The notes beneath the pieces are model-generated. The model did no database searches. It was not told the origin of the DNA and worked only from the letters and a program-made list of their open reading frames with translations. From Parablautia intestinalis (GTDB taxonomy: Bacteria > Bacillota > Clostridia > Lachnospirales > Lachnospiraceae), in contig RAYQ01000017.1 in the NCBI GenBank assembly GCA_003612395.1, positions 59,198 through 123,197 of the forward strand: DNA of 64,000 nt, written 5' to 3'. The position numbers and the translations under genes are program-made. This document shows, one piece after another, positions 36,183 through 45,370 of the stretch. Positions within the stretch are counted from its first letter, which is position 1, and each line of letters starts with the position of its first letter.

Positions 36183-37268
36183 ATGAAGTTAAATATTGCG
36201 TGTATACCGGGAGACGGTATCGGACCTGAGATTGTAGCGCAGGCTAAGAAAATTTTAGACAGAATTGCAGATGTTTATGGTCATGAAATAAAATATACGG
36301 ATCTATTAATGGGAGGTGCTGCCATAGATGTGCACGGTGTTCCACTCACGGAGGAGACCATAGAGATGGCCAAGGCGGCCGACTGTGTGCTTATGGGCTC
36401 CATAGGCGGTAATACGGCAACCTCGCCATGGTATAAGCTTGCACCGAATCTGCGGCCGGAGGCAGGACTTTTGGCACTGCGTAAGGCGCTTAACCTGTTT
36501 GCTAATTTAAGGCCTGCGGTTCTTTATGATGAGCTGGCGGATGCCTGTCCTTTAAAAAAAGAAATCAGCCAGGCCGGGTTTGACATGGTGATTGTGCGTG
36601 AGCTTACAGGCGGTTTATATTTTGGAGAGCGCTATACCACGCAGGAGGGTGGTGTGCGAAAAGCGGTGGACACTCTTACTTACAACGAAAATGAAATTCA
36701 CAGGATTGCAAAAAAAGGCTTTGAGATTGCAATGAAACGCCGCAAAAAAGTTACAAGTGTGGATAAGGCCAATGTGCTGGATTCTTCAAGATTGTGGCGC
36801 AAGGTGGTGGAAGAAGTGGCGGCAGATTATCCTGAAGTAATTTTAGAGCATATGCTGGTGGATAACTGTGCAATGCAGCTGGTAAAGAATCCGGCTCAGT
36901 TTGATGTGATTTTGACGGAGAATATGTTCGGCGACATTCTTTCTGATGAGGCCAGCATGGTAACAGGTTCTATTGGCATGCTTTCATCCGCATCTTTAAA
37001 TGACAGCAAATTTGGCCTGTATGAGCCAAGCCATGGTTCGGCTCCGGATATTGCGGGAAAAGATATTGCAAATCCTGTTGCGACAATTTTATCTGCAGCT
37101 ATGATGCTGCGCTTTTCCTTTGATCTTGACAGGGAGGCGGATGCCGTGGAGAAAGCTGTTAAGGATATTTTGAAAAAAGGCTACCGCACCCCGGATATCA
37201 TGTCAGAGGGATGCCGGCTGGTGGGCTGTAAAGAGATGGGTGATTTGTTAGCAGATGAAATCAGATAA
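36183..37268 (+). CDS. leuB: 3-isopropylmalate dehydrogenase
   Basis: 361 residues from the ATG at 36183 ([18 protein letters not shown]), preceded by AGGGAGG; the frame upstream from 36099 crosses leader repeats. NAD-dependent oxidation and decarboxylation of 3-isopropylmalate in leucine synthesis. The signature [26 protein letters not shown] and the metal-binding [17 protein letters not shown] are present. leuA, leuC and leuD are not in the window. It overlaps the next gene by 14 bases. Confidence 0.96.
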   Translation: MKLNIACIPGDGIGPEIVAQAKKILDRIADVYGHEIKYTDLLMGGAAIDVHGVPLTEETIEMAKAADCVLMGSIGGNTATSPWYKLAPNLRPEAGLLALRKALNLFANLRPAVLYDELADACPLKKEISQAGFDMVIVRELTGGLYFGERYTTQEGGVRKAVDTLTYNENEIHRIAKKGFEIAMKRRKKVTSVDKANVLDSSRLWRKVVEEVAADYPEVILEHMLVDNCAMQLVKNPAQFDVILTENMFGDILSDEASMVTGSIGMLSSASLNDSKFGLYEPSHGSAPDIAGKDIANPVATILSAAMMLRFSFDLDREADAVEKAVKDILKKGYRTPDIMSEGCRLVGCKEMGDLLADEIR

Positions 37269-38907
37269 ACAGCTAAAAGCATATCCGGGCGGACAGAAGA
37301 CGGACAGACAGGGAAAAATTGCATTTTTTTTTCTGCTTGCGATCATGGCAGTTTACTATGGTTACCGCATGTTTGCGCTGACACCATGGTATGATGAATT
37401 GTACACTTACTACTATTTTATCAGTAAAGGGCCGGTATATGCGGCAATTCACTGGCCGCTGCCAAACAACCATGTAGGATATTCGGTGCTTTCGGCCTGT
37501 CTTGCCTTTTTAGGGAATCCTTATATCAGCCTGCGGGGCATTTCTTACCTGTGCGCACTGGCGAATATGTGCCTTCTTTATAAAATTATTCAAAATTACA
37601 AAAAGGGCTTCTGGCCTTTGGCAGGAGTTGTTTTGTATTTGTCGATGAATCTGGTAAATCAGCTTGCGGTACAGGGGAGAGGATATACCCTTGGGATTAC
37701 CAGTTATCTCACGGCATGGCTGTGCCTGATTTGCATTTGCAGGGAGGGAAGGGCACCCAAAAAGAGCTATGTGATTTATGCGTTGTCACTTGTCTTGGGG
37801 CTGTATACGGTTAGCAGCAATGTGTACTGGGTTGTTCCCCTTTGTCTTTCAGGAGGTCTTTATCTTTTATTAAAAGGAATACGAAAGGACCAAAAGGCGG
37901 AAAGCTTTAAAAAGCTTGCAATGCTTATAATAGCCAGCCTTGTGGCAGCGCTGGGAACCGTTTTCCTCTATACCACTATCTGGCTTGCTATCGGTTCCAA
38001 CCTTCTGGTGAAGGATGTGGCCAGCACCTATTACGGCATGGGACATGTGAAGATGATACTGAATGCTCCCTTTGCGGCAATAGGCAGAGGTATGGAATAT
38101 ATGCTGGATACACCGTATATACAAAGTGAGGACAGGACAGGCTTTACAGGCAGGCTTATAGAATGGTTTGGCACTTTATTTGGCTATTACTACAATTCTC
38201 TTCAGGGAGTGATAGCGCTGGTGTGGGCAGGAGGACTTATCTATCTTGCCAGGAAAATAGCGCAGAGCATAAAGCGCAGTACGGATCCATCGCTGTCGGG
38301 CTTTGGATGCCGGCATATGGATAAAGAATTACTGTTATATCTTTGTGTATTTATGGGAAGTATTTTTGTTCCGGTCTGTCTGTTTATACAGTGTAAACGG
38401 CCTTATTACAGGGTTTTCACTTATGGCGGTGTGCTGCTTGCCGTTTTGATTGTGTTACTTTTGCAGAAGGCTTTGGATAGTGCATGTGCCAAAATTCCGG
38501 ACGAAGGGAAAAGAAAAGGAGTCTTTTGGCTGGTATTTTTACTGATTGGACTTTTTGGGATAAAATGCCTTTTCTTTTCAGGATACAATGTCCAATACGG
38601 AGACCGGGAGCATGAGATAGAGGATGCCCTTGCAAATGCAGACATAGATAAATGGGAACACTTCTGTGTTACGGACTGTAATCAGCAGTATTTGTTGTAT
38701 TTCCTTTACGGGATCCGCTGTGAAAATACACAGATAGAAGGCGCGGATGTTGTTCTTTTGGATAAAAGAATGACGGAGCCGGATTTTGATGAAATGGTTT
38801 GGGAGTTTTATCATTATTATGACACAATTCCATGGGAGTATATGGAACAGGATATGAGCAGGATTTATGAAAATGAGGACTACGTCCTTTATGTAAAAAA
38901 GAGATGA
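37255..38907 (+). CDS. Multi-spanning membrane protein, GT-C glycosyltransferase-like
   Basis: 550 residues with roughly 10-12 hydrophobic segments, starting near residue 22. After the first helix comes [14 protein letters not shown], the acidic pair typical of the first outer loop of GT-C enzymes (PMT, ArnT and relatives). The C-terminal 100 residues (from about 448) are soluble and probably extracytoplasmic. Such enzymes transfer sugars from polyprenyl carriers to lipids, proteins or wall polymers. The substrate is unknown. The start overlaps leuB by 14 bases, suggesting coupling, with no obvious pathway link to branched-chain synthesis. Confidence 0.7.
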   Translation: MKSDKQLKAYPGGQKTDRQGKIAFFFLLAIMAVYYGYRMFALTPWYDELYTYYYFISKGPVYAAIHWPLPNNHVGYSVLSACLAFLGNPYISLRGISYLCALANMCLLYKIIQNYKKGFWPLAGVVLYLSMNLVNQLAVQGRGYTLGITSYLTAWLCLICICREGRAPKKSYVIYALSLVLGLYTVSSNVYWVVPLCLSGGLYLLLKGIRKDQKAESFKKLAMLIIASLVAALGTVFLYTTIWLAIGSNLLVKDVASTYYGMGHVKMILNAPFAAIGRGMEYMLDTPYIQSEDRTGFTGRLIEWFGTLFGYYYNSLQGVIALVWAGGLIYLARKIAQSIKRSTDPSLSGFGCRHMDKELLLYLCVFMGSIFVPVCLFIQCKRPYYRVFTYGGVLLAVLIVLLLQKALDSACAKIPDEGKRKGVFWLVFLLIGLFGIKCLFFSGYNVQYGDREHEIEDALANADIDKWEHFCVTDCNQQYLLYFLYGIRCENTQIEGADVVLLDKRMTEPDFDEMVWEFYHYYDTIPWEYMEQDMSRIYENEDYVLYVKKR

Positions 38908-38932
38908 AGCTATAATTAAAATTTTCAACCAC

Positions 38933-39046
38933 GGGTTTGTGCCGGAGCCACAAACCCAAAATCACATGAGCCAAATTTGAAGTTTGGCTTATGCGGCCAG
39001 AAGTATTCCTTCGGAAAACTTCGCAAAAATTGCTCCGGCATGGAGG
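38933..39046 (+). promoter_or_regulatory. Structured leader of ilvD with loop-to-RBS pseudoknot
   Basis: Perfect 9-bp stem GGGTTTGTG (38933-38941) with CACAAACCC (38949-38957). Its seven-base loop CCGGAGC (38942-38948) is exactly complementary to GCTCCGG (39032-39038), two bases before TGGAGG (39041-39046). A second perfect hairpin is AGCCAAA/TTTGGCT (38969-38975 with 38983-38989), and a third pairs AAGT-TTCC with GGAA-ACTT (39001-39020). The glgB leader has the same layout. Confidence 0.65.
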
Positions 39047-39052
39047 TAAAAA

Positions 39053-40723
39053 ATGAAAAGTGATCATGTTAAAGCAGGTATACAGCAGGCCCCTCACAGA
39101 AGTCTGTTTAATGCATTGGGATTTACCGAGGAGGAAATGAAAAAGCCCATGGTGGGTATTGTAAGCTCCTACAATGAGATTGTTCCGGGACATATGAATC
39201 TGGATAAGATAGTAGAAGCCGTTAAGCTGGGGGTAGCCCAGGCCGGAGGCGTGCCGGTTGTGTTTCCGGCTATCGCGGTCTGTGATGGTATTGCAATGGG
39301 GCATATTGGGATGAAATATTCTCTGGTTACAAGAGATTTGATTGCAGATTCCACAGAATGTATGGCCCTGGCCCATCAGTTTGATGCGCTGGTTATGGTG
39401 CCAAACTGTGATAAAAATGTGCCGGGCCTTTTGATGGCAGCGGCAAGGATTAATGTACCTACCGTATTTGTTTCAGGCGGTCCTATGCTGGCAGGCCGTG
39501 TAAAGGGGCAAAAGAGAAGTTTGTCTTCCATGTTTGAGGCGGTCGGCTCCCATGCGGCAGGGACCATGACAGAAGAAGAAGTGAGAGAGTTTGAAGAAAA
39601 GGTATGCCCAACCTGTGGATCCTGCTCCGGTATGTATACGGCAAACTCTATGAACTGCCTTACGGAGGCTCTTGGTATGGGACTTAAGGGAAACGGGACA
39701 ATTCCCGCTGTCTATTCGGAGAGAATCAAACTGGCAAAGCATGCAGGCATGGCGGTGATGGAAATGTACCGTAAGGATATCCGCCCAAGGGATATTATGA
39801 CAAAGGACGCTATTTTAAATGCCCTTACCGTGGATATGGCCCTGGGGTGTTCTACGAATTCCATGCTTCATTTACCGGCCATTGCACATGAGGTTGGATT
39901 TGATTTTGATATTGCATTTGCCAATGAAATCAGTGAAAAAACACCTAATATATGCCATCTGGCCCCTGCAGGCCCTACCTATATGGAAGACCTGAATGAG
40001 GCAGGCGGCGTATATGCAGTTATGAAAGAGCTGTCAGACGCAGGACTCTTAAATGCAGGCTGTATGACAGTAACAGGAAAAACGATAGGGGAAAATATTG
40101 CAGGTGCGGTAAACAAAAATCCGGAGGTCATAAGGCCCCTTGACAATCCTTACTCTGCAACGGGCGGACTTGCAGTACTGAAAGGAAACCTGGCGCCTGA
40201 TGGCAGTGTTGTTAAGCGCTCTGCGGTGGTGCCTGAGATGATGGTCCATGAAGGCCCTGCCAGAGTATTTGAGTGTGAGGAGGATGCTATAAGCGCCATC
40301 AAAGGCGGCAGGATTACAGCGGGAGATGTGGTTGTAATTCGGTATGAAGGCCCTAAAGGCGGCCCTGGTATGCGTGAAATGCTCAATCCTACCTCTGCTA
40401 TTGCAGGAATGGGACTGGGATCCAGTGTGGCGCTGATTACGGACGGACGCTTTTCTGGTGCATCCCGCGGCGCTTCCATCGGACATGTTTCACCGGAAGC
40501 GGCAGTGGGAGGTCCTATAGCGCTTGTGGAGGAAGGAGATATTATTTGTATTAATATTCCTGAAATGAAGCTGGAGGTAAAGGTTTCTGATGAGGAAATG
40601 AAGGCAAGGGCAGAAAAGTGGCAGCCAAGGGAGCCTGAGGTTACTACCGGTTATCTTGCAAGATACAGGGAAATGGTTACCAGCGGAAACAGAGGAGCGA
40701 TTTTGGAGATCCCTAAAAAATAA
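39053..40723 (+). CDS. ilvD: Dihydroxy-acid dehydratase
   Basis: 556 residues. It dehydrates 2,3-dihydroxy-3-methylbutyrate and its homologue for valine, leucine and isoleucine. The Fe-S ligands lie in [19 protein letters not shown] and [39 protein letters not shown] is the C-terminal signature. The ATG has GGAGG upstream, at the end of the structured leader. ilvB follows. Confidence 0.97.
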   Translation: MKSDHVKAGIQQAPHRSLFNALGFTEEEMKKPMVGIVSSYNEIVPGHMNLDKIVEAVKLGVAQAGGVPVVFPAIAVCDGIAMGHIGMKYSLVTRDLIADSTECMALAHQFDALVMVPNCDKNVPGLLMAAARINVPTVFVSGGPMLAGRVKGQKRSLSSMFEAVGSHAAGTMTEEEVREFEEKVCPTCGSCSGMYTANSMNCLTEALGMGLKGNGTIPAVYSERIKLAKHAGMAVMEMYRKDIRPRDIMTKDAILNALTVDMALGCSTNSMLHLPAIAHEVGFDFDIAFANEISEKTPNICHLAPAGPTYMEDLNEAGGVYAVMKELSDAGLLNAGCMTVTGKTIGENIAGAVNKNPEVIRPLDNPYSATGGLAVLKGNLAPDGSVVKRSAVVPEMMVHEGPARVFECEEDAISAIKGGRITAGDVVVIRYEGPKGGPGMREMLNPTSAIAGMGLGSSVALITDGRFSGASRGASIGHVSPEAAVGGPIALVEEGDIICINIPEMKLEVKVSDEEMKARAEKWQPREPEVTTGYLARYREMVTSGNRGAILEIPKK

Positions 40724-40742
40724 AGGATGGAGGCTAAATTAA

Positions 40743-40796
40743 AAAATTTCTGATTTTTAATTGGCAAATTTGTGCATACGCGCAAATTTATGGTTA
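40743..40796 (+). promoter_or_regulatory. Hairpins in the ilvD-ilvB spacer
   Basis: AAATTTGTGC (40766-40775) pairs with GCGCAAATTT (40780-40789), ten pairs with one G-U and an ATAC loop. An AT-only stem lies just before it. The stem resembles CAAATTTG hairpins upstream of yqfD. No T-run follows, so it is not a terminator. It may be a processing or translational element. Confidence 0.4.
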
Positions 40797-40819
40797 CTGG
40801 AAAGAAGGAGAGGATTGTG

Positions 40820-42499
40820 ATGCAGCTTACAGGTGCGGAAATTGTAGTGGAGTGTTTGAAGGAACAGGGAGTTGACACTGTTTTTGGATATCCGGGAGGA
40901 ACGATTTTAAATGTTTATGATGCTTTGTATATGCACAGGGAAGAAATCACGCATATACTGACTTCCCATGAGCAGGGTGCGGCTCATGCGGCGGACGGTT
41001 ACGCCCGTGCTACCGGTAAGGTAGGAGTTTGTCTTGCCACAAGCGGACCAGGGGCAACTAATCTGGTTACCGGCATTGCGACTGCGTATATGGATTCGAT
41101 TCCGGTGGTGGCGATCACTTGTAATGTGAACCTTCCGCTGCTTGGAAAGGATTCCTTTCAGGAGGTGGATATTGCAGGCGTTACCATGCCTATTACCAAG
41201 CACAGTTATATTGTAAAGGATATCTCCAAACTGGCTGATACCATCAGAAGGGCTTTTTCCATAGCAAGGGAAAAAAGACCGGGGCCGGTGCTGGTAGATA
41301 TTACAAAGGATGTGACGGCAGGGGTATACGAATACGAAAAACAGGCTCCAGGGGAGTGTGAATCCGGCTGTAAGTATACGGATGAAGACATCAAAAGGGC
41401 GGTCAGTCTGATACAGGAAGCAAAAAAGCCTTTTATCTATGTGGGAGGCGGTGCGGTGATCTCGGGAGCTTATAAGGAAGTAAGAGCTTTAGCGGGGCTT
41501 ATGGATGCGCCTGTATGTGATACGCTGATGGGTAAAGGTGTCATGGACGGGCACGATGAGAGATATACAGGGATGATTGGTATGCATGGGACCAAAACAT
41601 CAAATCTGGGTGTCAGCGAGTGCGATCTTTTGGTAGCCCTTGGCGCAAGATTTTCTGATCGTGTGGTGGGAAATGCGGCAATGTTTGCCTCAAATGCGAA
41701 GATCCTTCAAATAGATATAGATGCTGCGGAAATCAATAAAAATATTCGTACGGACGCCTCTGTTGTAGGAGACTTAAAGGAAATTCTTACTTTAATCAAT
41801 AAAGAGCTCCCTCAGATGGAACATAAACAGTGGAATGAGCATATAAAAGAATTAAAAGAAAAGTTCCCGCTTAACTATGATGAGAGCGGTCTGTCATGTC
41901 CTTATATTATGGAGCAGATTGACAAGGTGACGGATGGGAAGGCTGTGATTGTAACGGATGTGGGACAGCACCAGATGTGGGCAGCCCAGTACTTTAAATA
42001 TTCCGAACCAAGAAGCTTTTTATCCTCAGGGGGACTTGGCACTATGGGCTATGGTCTTGGCGCTGTAATAGGGGCGAAGATGGGAAGGCCCGAACGGGTA
42101 TGTATCAATATCGCAGGGGATGGATGCCTGCGGATGAATATGAATGAGCTGGCAACTGCGGCAAGGTATCAGATTCCAATTATTGAGGTGGTAATCAATA
42201 ATCATGTGTTGGGAATGGTAAGACAATGGCAGACTCTGTTTTACGGGAAAAGATATTCTCAGACAGTCTTAAATGACGGGGTGGATTTCTGCATGGTTGC
42301 AAAGGGGCTTGGCTGCGAAGCGATTCGCGTTACACGTAAGGAGGAAGTTGCGCAGGCTATTACCAGGGCAATTGAGCTGAAAAAGCCGGTGCTGATTGAG
42401 TGTGTGATTCCGGAAGATGACAAAGTATTTCCGATGGTACCGGCAGGTGCGCCCATCAGTGAAGTGTTTGATGCAACTGATTTGGAAAAGGAAGCATGA
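40820..42499 (+). CDS. ilvB: Acetolactate synthase, large catalytic subunit
   Basis: 559 residues from the ATG at 40820 (MQLTGAEIVVECLKEQGVD), preceded by AAGGAGAGG; the frame from 40772 adds leader sequence. The catalytic glutamate is E51 in LTSHEQGAAHAADGYARATG. The thiamine diphosphate motif is GDGCLRMNMNELATA...VVINNH. It condenses pyruvate units, or pyruvate and 2-oxobutyrate, for branched-chain amino acids. No regulatory subunit (ilvN/H) or ilvC is adjacent. The stop overlaps the next gene in ATGA. Confidence 0.95.
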   Translation: MQLTGAEIVVECLKEQGVDTVFGYPGGTILNVYDALYMHREEITHILTSHEQGAAHAADGYARATGKVGVCLATSGPGATNLVTGIATAYMDSIPVVAITCNVNLPLLGKDSFQEVDIAGVTMPITKHSYIVKDISKLADTIRRAFSIAREKRPGPVLVDITKDVTAGVYEYEKQAPGECESGCKYTDEDIKRAVSLIQEAKKPFIYVGGGAVISGAYKEVRALAGLMDAPVCDTLMGKGVMDGHDERYTGMIGMHGTKTSNLGVSECDLLVALGARFSDRVVGNAAMFASNAKILQIDIDAAEINKNIRTDASVVGDLKEILTLINKELPQMEHKQWNEHIKELKEKFPLNYDESGLSCPYIMEQIDKVTDGKAVIVTDVGQHQMWAAQYFKYSEPRSFLSSGGLGTMGYGLGAVIGAKMGRPERVCINIAGDGCLRMNMNELATAARYQIPIIEVVINNHVLGMVRQWQTLFYGKRYSQTVLNDGVDFCMVAKGLGCEAIRVTRKEEVAQAITRAIELKKPVLIECVIPEDDKVFPMVPAGAPISEVFDATDLEKEA

Positions 42500-43896
42500 G
42501 AAAAAATGTTTTAAAAGGAATGTGTATTGGGTTTTCCATTGTACTTATATCCATAGCGGCAATGTATTTGGGGCTGGCGCTTTACTATGGGGACAGTTTC
42601 AGCTACGGCACATGGATTAACGGTGTATACTGCACCGGAAAGAGCATTAATGAAGTAAATGACGAACTGTTAAAGCAATGTAATTACACCGGGCTTACCA
42701 TCATAGACAGTGATGGTAAGTCTTATGCTGTTTCAGCGCAGGATGTGGGGCTGTCCTTTGATTTTGCAGAGGGTCTTTCCAGGTACCTTGACAGACAGAA
42801 CCCTTATCTGTGGATAGAAAATCTGCTTGGGCAGCCGGATGGAAAAACCTTTAAGCCTGTGGCCCGTTATGATGTCGCAGCTTATGATAAAATAGTGAAT
42901 TCTTTTCCTTTTTTTCATGGGAAGGCAGCGGATGAGCGCAGGGTGGAAATCTTAAAGGGAGATGCAGGTTATTATCTTTTGGATGAGAGAACCCATGTAT
43001 TAAATGAGGGAAGAACAAAAGAAGCTATTAAAGAAGCATTTGAGAGCTTTGAGAATGTACTTGACTTAGAGGCGGAAGGGTGCTATGAAGATCTTCCTCT
43101 GACAAAAGAGATGGAGGAGCAGATTTCCTTATGGCAGAAAATTTCAGCTTATCAGGACTGTGGCATTGTCTATTTGTTTGGAGAGGATAAATATCCCATT
43201 GACGCAGGTGTGGTCAGCGGTTTTCTGCAATTGGACGAAAACGGAAATTTCATTTTTGATGAGCAGGGAAATTTGTGCACAGATGAAGAAAAAGTATACG
43301 CCTTTGTGGATGAACTGGCGGATCAGTTTGATACGGTGGGCACCATACGCCGTTTTCATGCCACCAGAGGGGAAACCGTGAACGTAGAGGGCGGTATTTA
43401 TGGTAATAAGCTGGATCGGGAGGCAGAAAAGGAGTACCTTCTTTTGGCGTTTTTATCCCACAAAAGAGAAGAACACGAGCCGGCCTATCTGCAGAGAGCG
43501 TTTAAGCAGGGAAAGGATGATATTGGCGACACCTACATAGAAGTGGATATGACCAATCAGATGATGTACTACTATGAAAAAGGTGAACTGATAATACAAA
43601 CGCCGGTGGTAACCGGCAATACACGGCTGCGCAGGGGCACTCCCACAGGAACAAATTATGTATATAATAAGCAAAGGAACAGGGTGCTCAGAGGGGCAGA
43701 TTATGCCTCTCCGGTCAAATATTGGATTCCGGTAAAAGGAGCAGTTGGCATCCACGATGCTTCCTGGCGTAGTGAATACGGCGGTGAGATATACAAATCC
43801 AATGGATCCCACGGATGTATAAACACGCCTTTAGAGGAAGTGTCAAAGCTCTACGACATGGTGGAAATAGGGACGCCCTGCGTGATGTTTTACTAA
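42496..43896 (+). CDS. L,D-transpeptidase with N-terminal peptidoglycan-binding-type region
   Basis: 466 residues. A membrane anchor (about 8-30) precedes a region that includes a PG_binding_4-like segment (about 50-240), and then a YkuD catalytic domain (from about 345). The active-site motif is SNGSHGCINTPLEE, with C441 as nucleophile and H439 upstream; GIHDASWR is also typical. It would make 3-3 peptidoglycan cross-links or attach proteins outside the membrane. It overlaps ilvB by four bases (ATGA), an unexpected coupling of a wall enzyme to branched-chain synthesis. Confidence 0.9.
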   Translation: MRKNVLKGMCIGFSIVLISIAAMYLGLALYYGDSFSYGTWINGVYCTGKSINEVNDELLKQCNYTGLTIIDSDGKSYAVSAQDVGLSFDFAEGLSRYLDRQNPYLWIENLLGQPDGKTFKPVARYDVAAYDKIVNSFPFFHGKAADERRVEILKGDAGYYLLDERTHVLNEGRTKEAIKEAFESFENVLDLEAEGCYEDLPLTKEMEEQISLWQKISAYQDCGIVYLFGEDKYPIDAGVVSGFLQLDENGNFIFDEQGNLCTDEEKVYAFVDELADQFDTVGTIRRFHATRGETVNVEGGIYGNKLDREAEKEYLLLAFLSHKREEHEPAYLQRAFKQGKDDIGDTYIEVDMTNQMMYYYEKGELIIQTPVVTGNTRLRRGTPTGTNYVYNKQRNRVLRGADYASPVKYWIPVKGAVGIHDASWRSEYGGEIYKSNGSHGCINTPLEEVSKLYDMVEIGTPCVMFY

Positions 43897-43901
43897 AGCA
43901 G

Positions 43902-43930
43902 TTGACTAAAGTGCTAAATAAGGTTAAAAT
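43902..43930 (+). promoter_or_regulatory. Sigma-A-type promoter of serC
   Basis: -35 TTGACT (43902-43907), 17-base spacer, -10 TAAAAT (43925-43930). A hairpin GGTGTTT/AAACACC follows in the leader. Confidence 0.78.
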
Positions 43931-44055
43931 GTTTTCCAGGTGTTTATGTGCAAACACCAAATGAGTGTATTATCGGGCTATGGAATAGGCTGAAAATCAT
44001 TTTTCATGTGTAAACTTATGACTGAGGATACAAATTTGCAGGTTGAGAAGGGAAC

Positions 44056-44106
44056 ATGGCTATTTATAAAAAAGTTGGGGAGATTTTTAAGGAGGAAATA
44101 AAGTAA
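44056..44106 (+). CDS. Putative 16-residue leader peptide of serC
   Basis: ATG at 44056 with AAGGGA six bases upstream reads MAIYKKVGEIFKEEIK and stops with TAA at 44104-44106, sharing one base with the serC ATG (TAATG). The serC ribosome binding site (AAGGAGG) lies inside this frame. It would translationally couple to serC. The first bases belong to a leader segment also found before the MORN gene, where the same ATG is ATA. It contains no serine run, so attenuation is not indicated. Confidence 0.4.
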   Translation: MAIYKKVGEIFKEEIK

Positions 44107-45200
44107 TGTCCAAAGAGTATAACAGAGTGTATAATTTTTCGGCAGGACCGGCAGTTTTACCGGAGGAAGTACTGAAAGAAGCAGCGACTGAAATGCTTGA
44201 CTATGAGGGCTCCGGCATGTCCGTTATGGAAATGAGCCATCGTTCCAAGGTGTATGACAAAATTATTAAGGATGCGGAGGCAGACTTAAGGGAACTTATG
44301 AACATTCCGGATAATTATAAGGTATTGTTTTTGCAGGGCGGAGCCAGCCAGCAGTTCGCCATGATTCCCATGAACCTTATGAAGAACCGCAAGGCAGCTT
44401 ATATTGTTACCGGGCAATGGGCTAAAAAGGCTTTCCAGGAGGCTAAAATTTATGGAGAGGCAATTGAGGTGGCTTCTTCGGCGGACAAGACGTTTTCCTA
44501 TATTCCGGATTGCTCGGATCTTCCTATTCCGGAGGATGCCGATTATGTTTATATATGTGAGAACAATACCATTTACGGCACAAAATTTAAGACTCTGCCG
44601 GATACAAAGGGGCATACGCTTGTAGCGGATGTTTCATCCTGCTTTTTATCGGAGCCGGTTGATGTGACGAAATATGGCGTAATTTACGGTGGTGTTCAAA
44701 AGAACGTGGGTCCGGCCGGTGTGGTGATTGTAATTATCAGAGAAGATTTGATCACGGAGGATACCCTGCCCGGAACACCGACCATGCTAAAATATAAGAT
44801 TCATGCAGATGCGGATTCTTTATACAATACTCCTCCTGCATACGGTATTTATATCTGCGGTAAGGTCTTTAAATGGCTTAAGAAAATGGGCGGCTTATCT
44901 GCCATAAAGGAACATAATGAAAAAAAGGCAAAGATCTTATACGATTTCTTAGATGAGAGCGCACTGTTTAAGGGTACCGTAAGGAAAGAGGACCGTTCCC
45001 TTATGAATGTCCCCTTTGTTACCGGAAGCAAGGAGCTGGATGAAAAATTTGTAAAAGAAGCCACCGCAGCCGGATTTGTTAACCTGAAAGGACACAGAAC
45101 CGTAGGCGGTATGCGTGCAAGCATTTATAACGCAATGCCAGTAGAAGGGGTTTTAAAGCTGGTAGATTTTATGAGAGAATTTGAAAAAAATAATGGTTGA
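44106..45200 (+). CDS. serC: Phosphoserine aminotransferase
   Basis: 364 residues. PLP enzyme that transaminates 3-phosphohydroxypyruvate with glutamate. The PLP lysine is K199 in GGVQKNVGPAG. YNFSAGPAVLPEEVL at the N-terminus, GGASQQFAMIPMNL and RTVGGMRASIYNAMP near the end are signatures. It is paired with serA, 170 bases downstream, giving two of the three steps of serine synthesis; serB is not in the window. Confidence 0.97.
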   Translation: MSKEYNRVYNFSAGPAVLPEEVLKEAATEMLDYEGSGMSVMEMSHRSKVYDKIIKDAEADLRELMNIPDNYKVLFLQGGASQQFAMIPMNLMKNRKAAYIVTGQWAKKAFQEAKIYGEAIEVASSADKTFSYIPDCSDLPIPEDADYVYICENNTIYGTKFKTLPDTKGHTLVADVSSCFLSEPVDVTKYGVIYGGVQKNVGPAGVVIVIIREDLITEDTLPGTPTMLKYKIHADADSLYNTPPAYGIYICGKVFKWLKKMGGLSAIKEHNEKKAKILYDFLDESALFKGTVRKEDRSLMNVPFVTGSKELDEKFVKEATAAGFVNLKGHRTVGGMRASIYNAMPVEGVLKLVDFMREFEKNNG

Positions 45201-45260
45201 GTGATGGTAACAAAGGTCCGGCCTGTCCGAACTGTCACGGATATATAGAAGGAGAATAAG

Positions 45261-45366
45261 GTTGAATCAATTGCTATCAGGCAATTGATTCAACCACAAG
45301 ATTTGTGTCTGCGCGTTGCTTGCCACAAACTTGTTATGCGCAAAAAAAGCAGCGCAGAAATGAGGA
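45261..45366 (+). promoter_or_regulatory. Structured leader of serA with loop-to-RBS pseudoknot
   Basis: A perfect 13-bp hairpin opens the element (45261-45273 with 45282-45294). A second stem pairs ACAAG-TTTGTG (45296-45307, one bulged A) with CACAAACTTGT (45324-45334). In its loop, CTGCGC (45309-45314) and TGCTT (45317-45321) match AAGCA-GCGCAG (45347-45357), eleven pairs with a two-base bulge, ending four bases before GAGGA. AAGGAG at 45249-45254 may be an older, displaced ribosome binding site. Confidence 0.65.
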
Positions 45367-45370
45367 AAAA

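Noticed and set aside
38908..39052. T-box leader for the branched-chain genes
   Set aside because: No AGGGTGGNACCGCG-type T-box sequence or terminator/antiterminator pair is present upstream of leuB, ilvD or ilvB.
38669..39376. 235-codon open frame on the minus strand spanning the ilvD leader
   Set aside because: Overlaps the end of the membrane protein gene, the structured leader and the start of ilvD; no ribosome binding site or motif.
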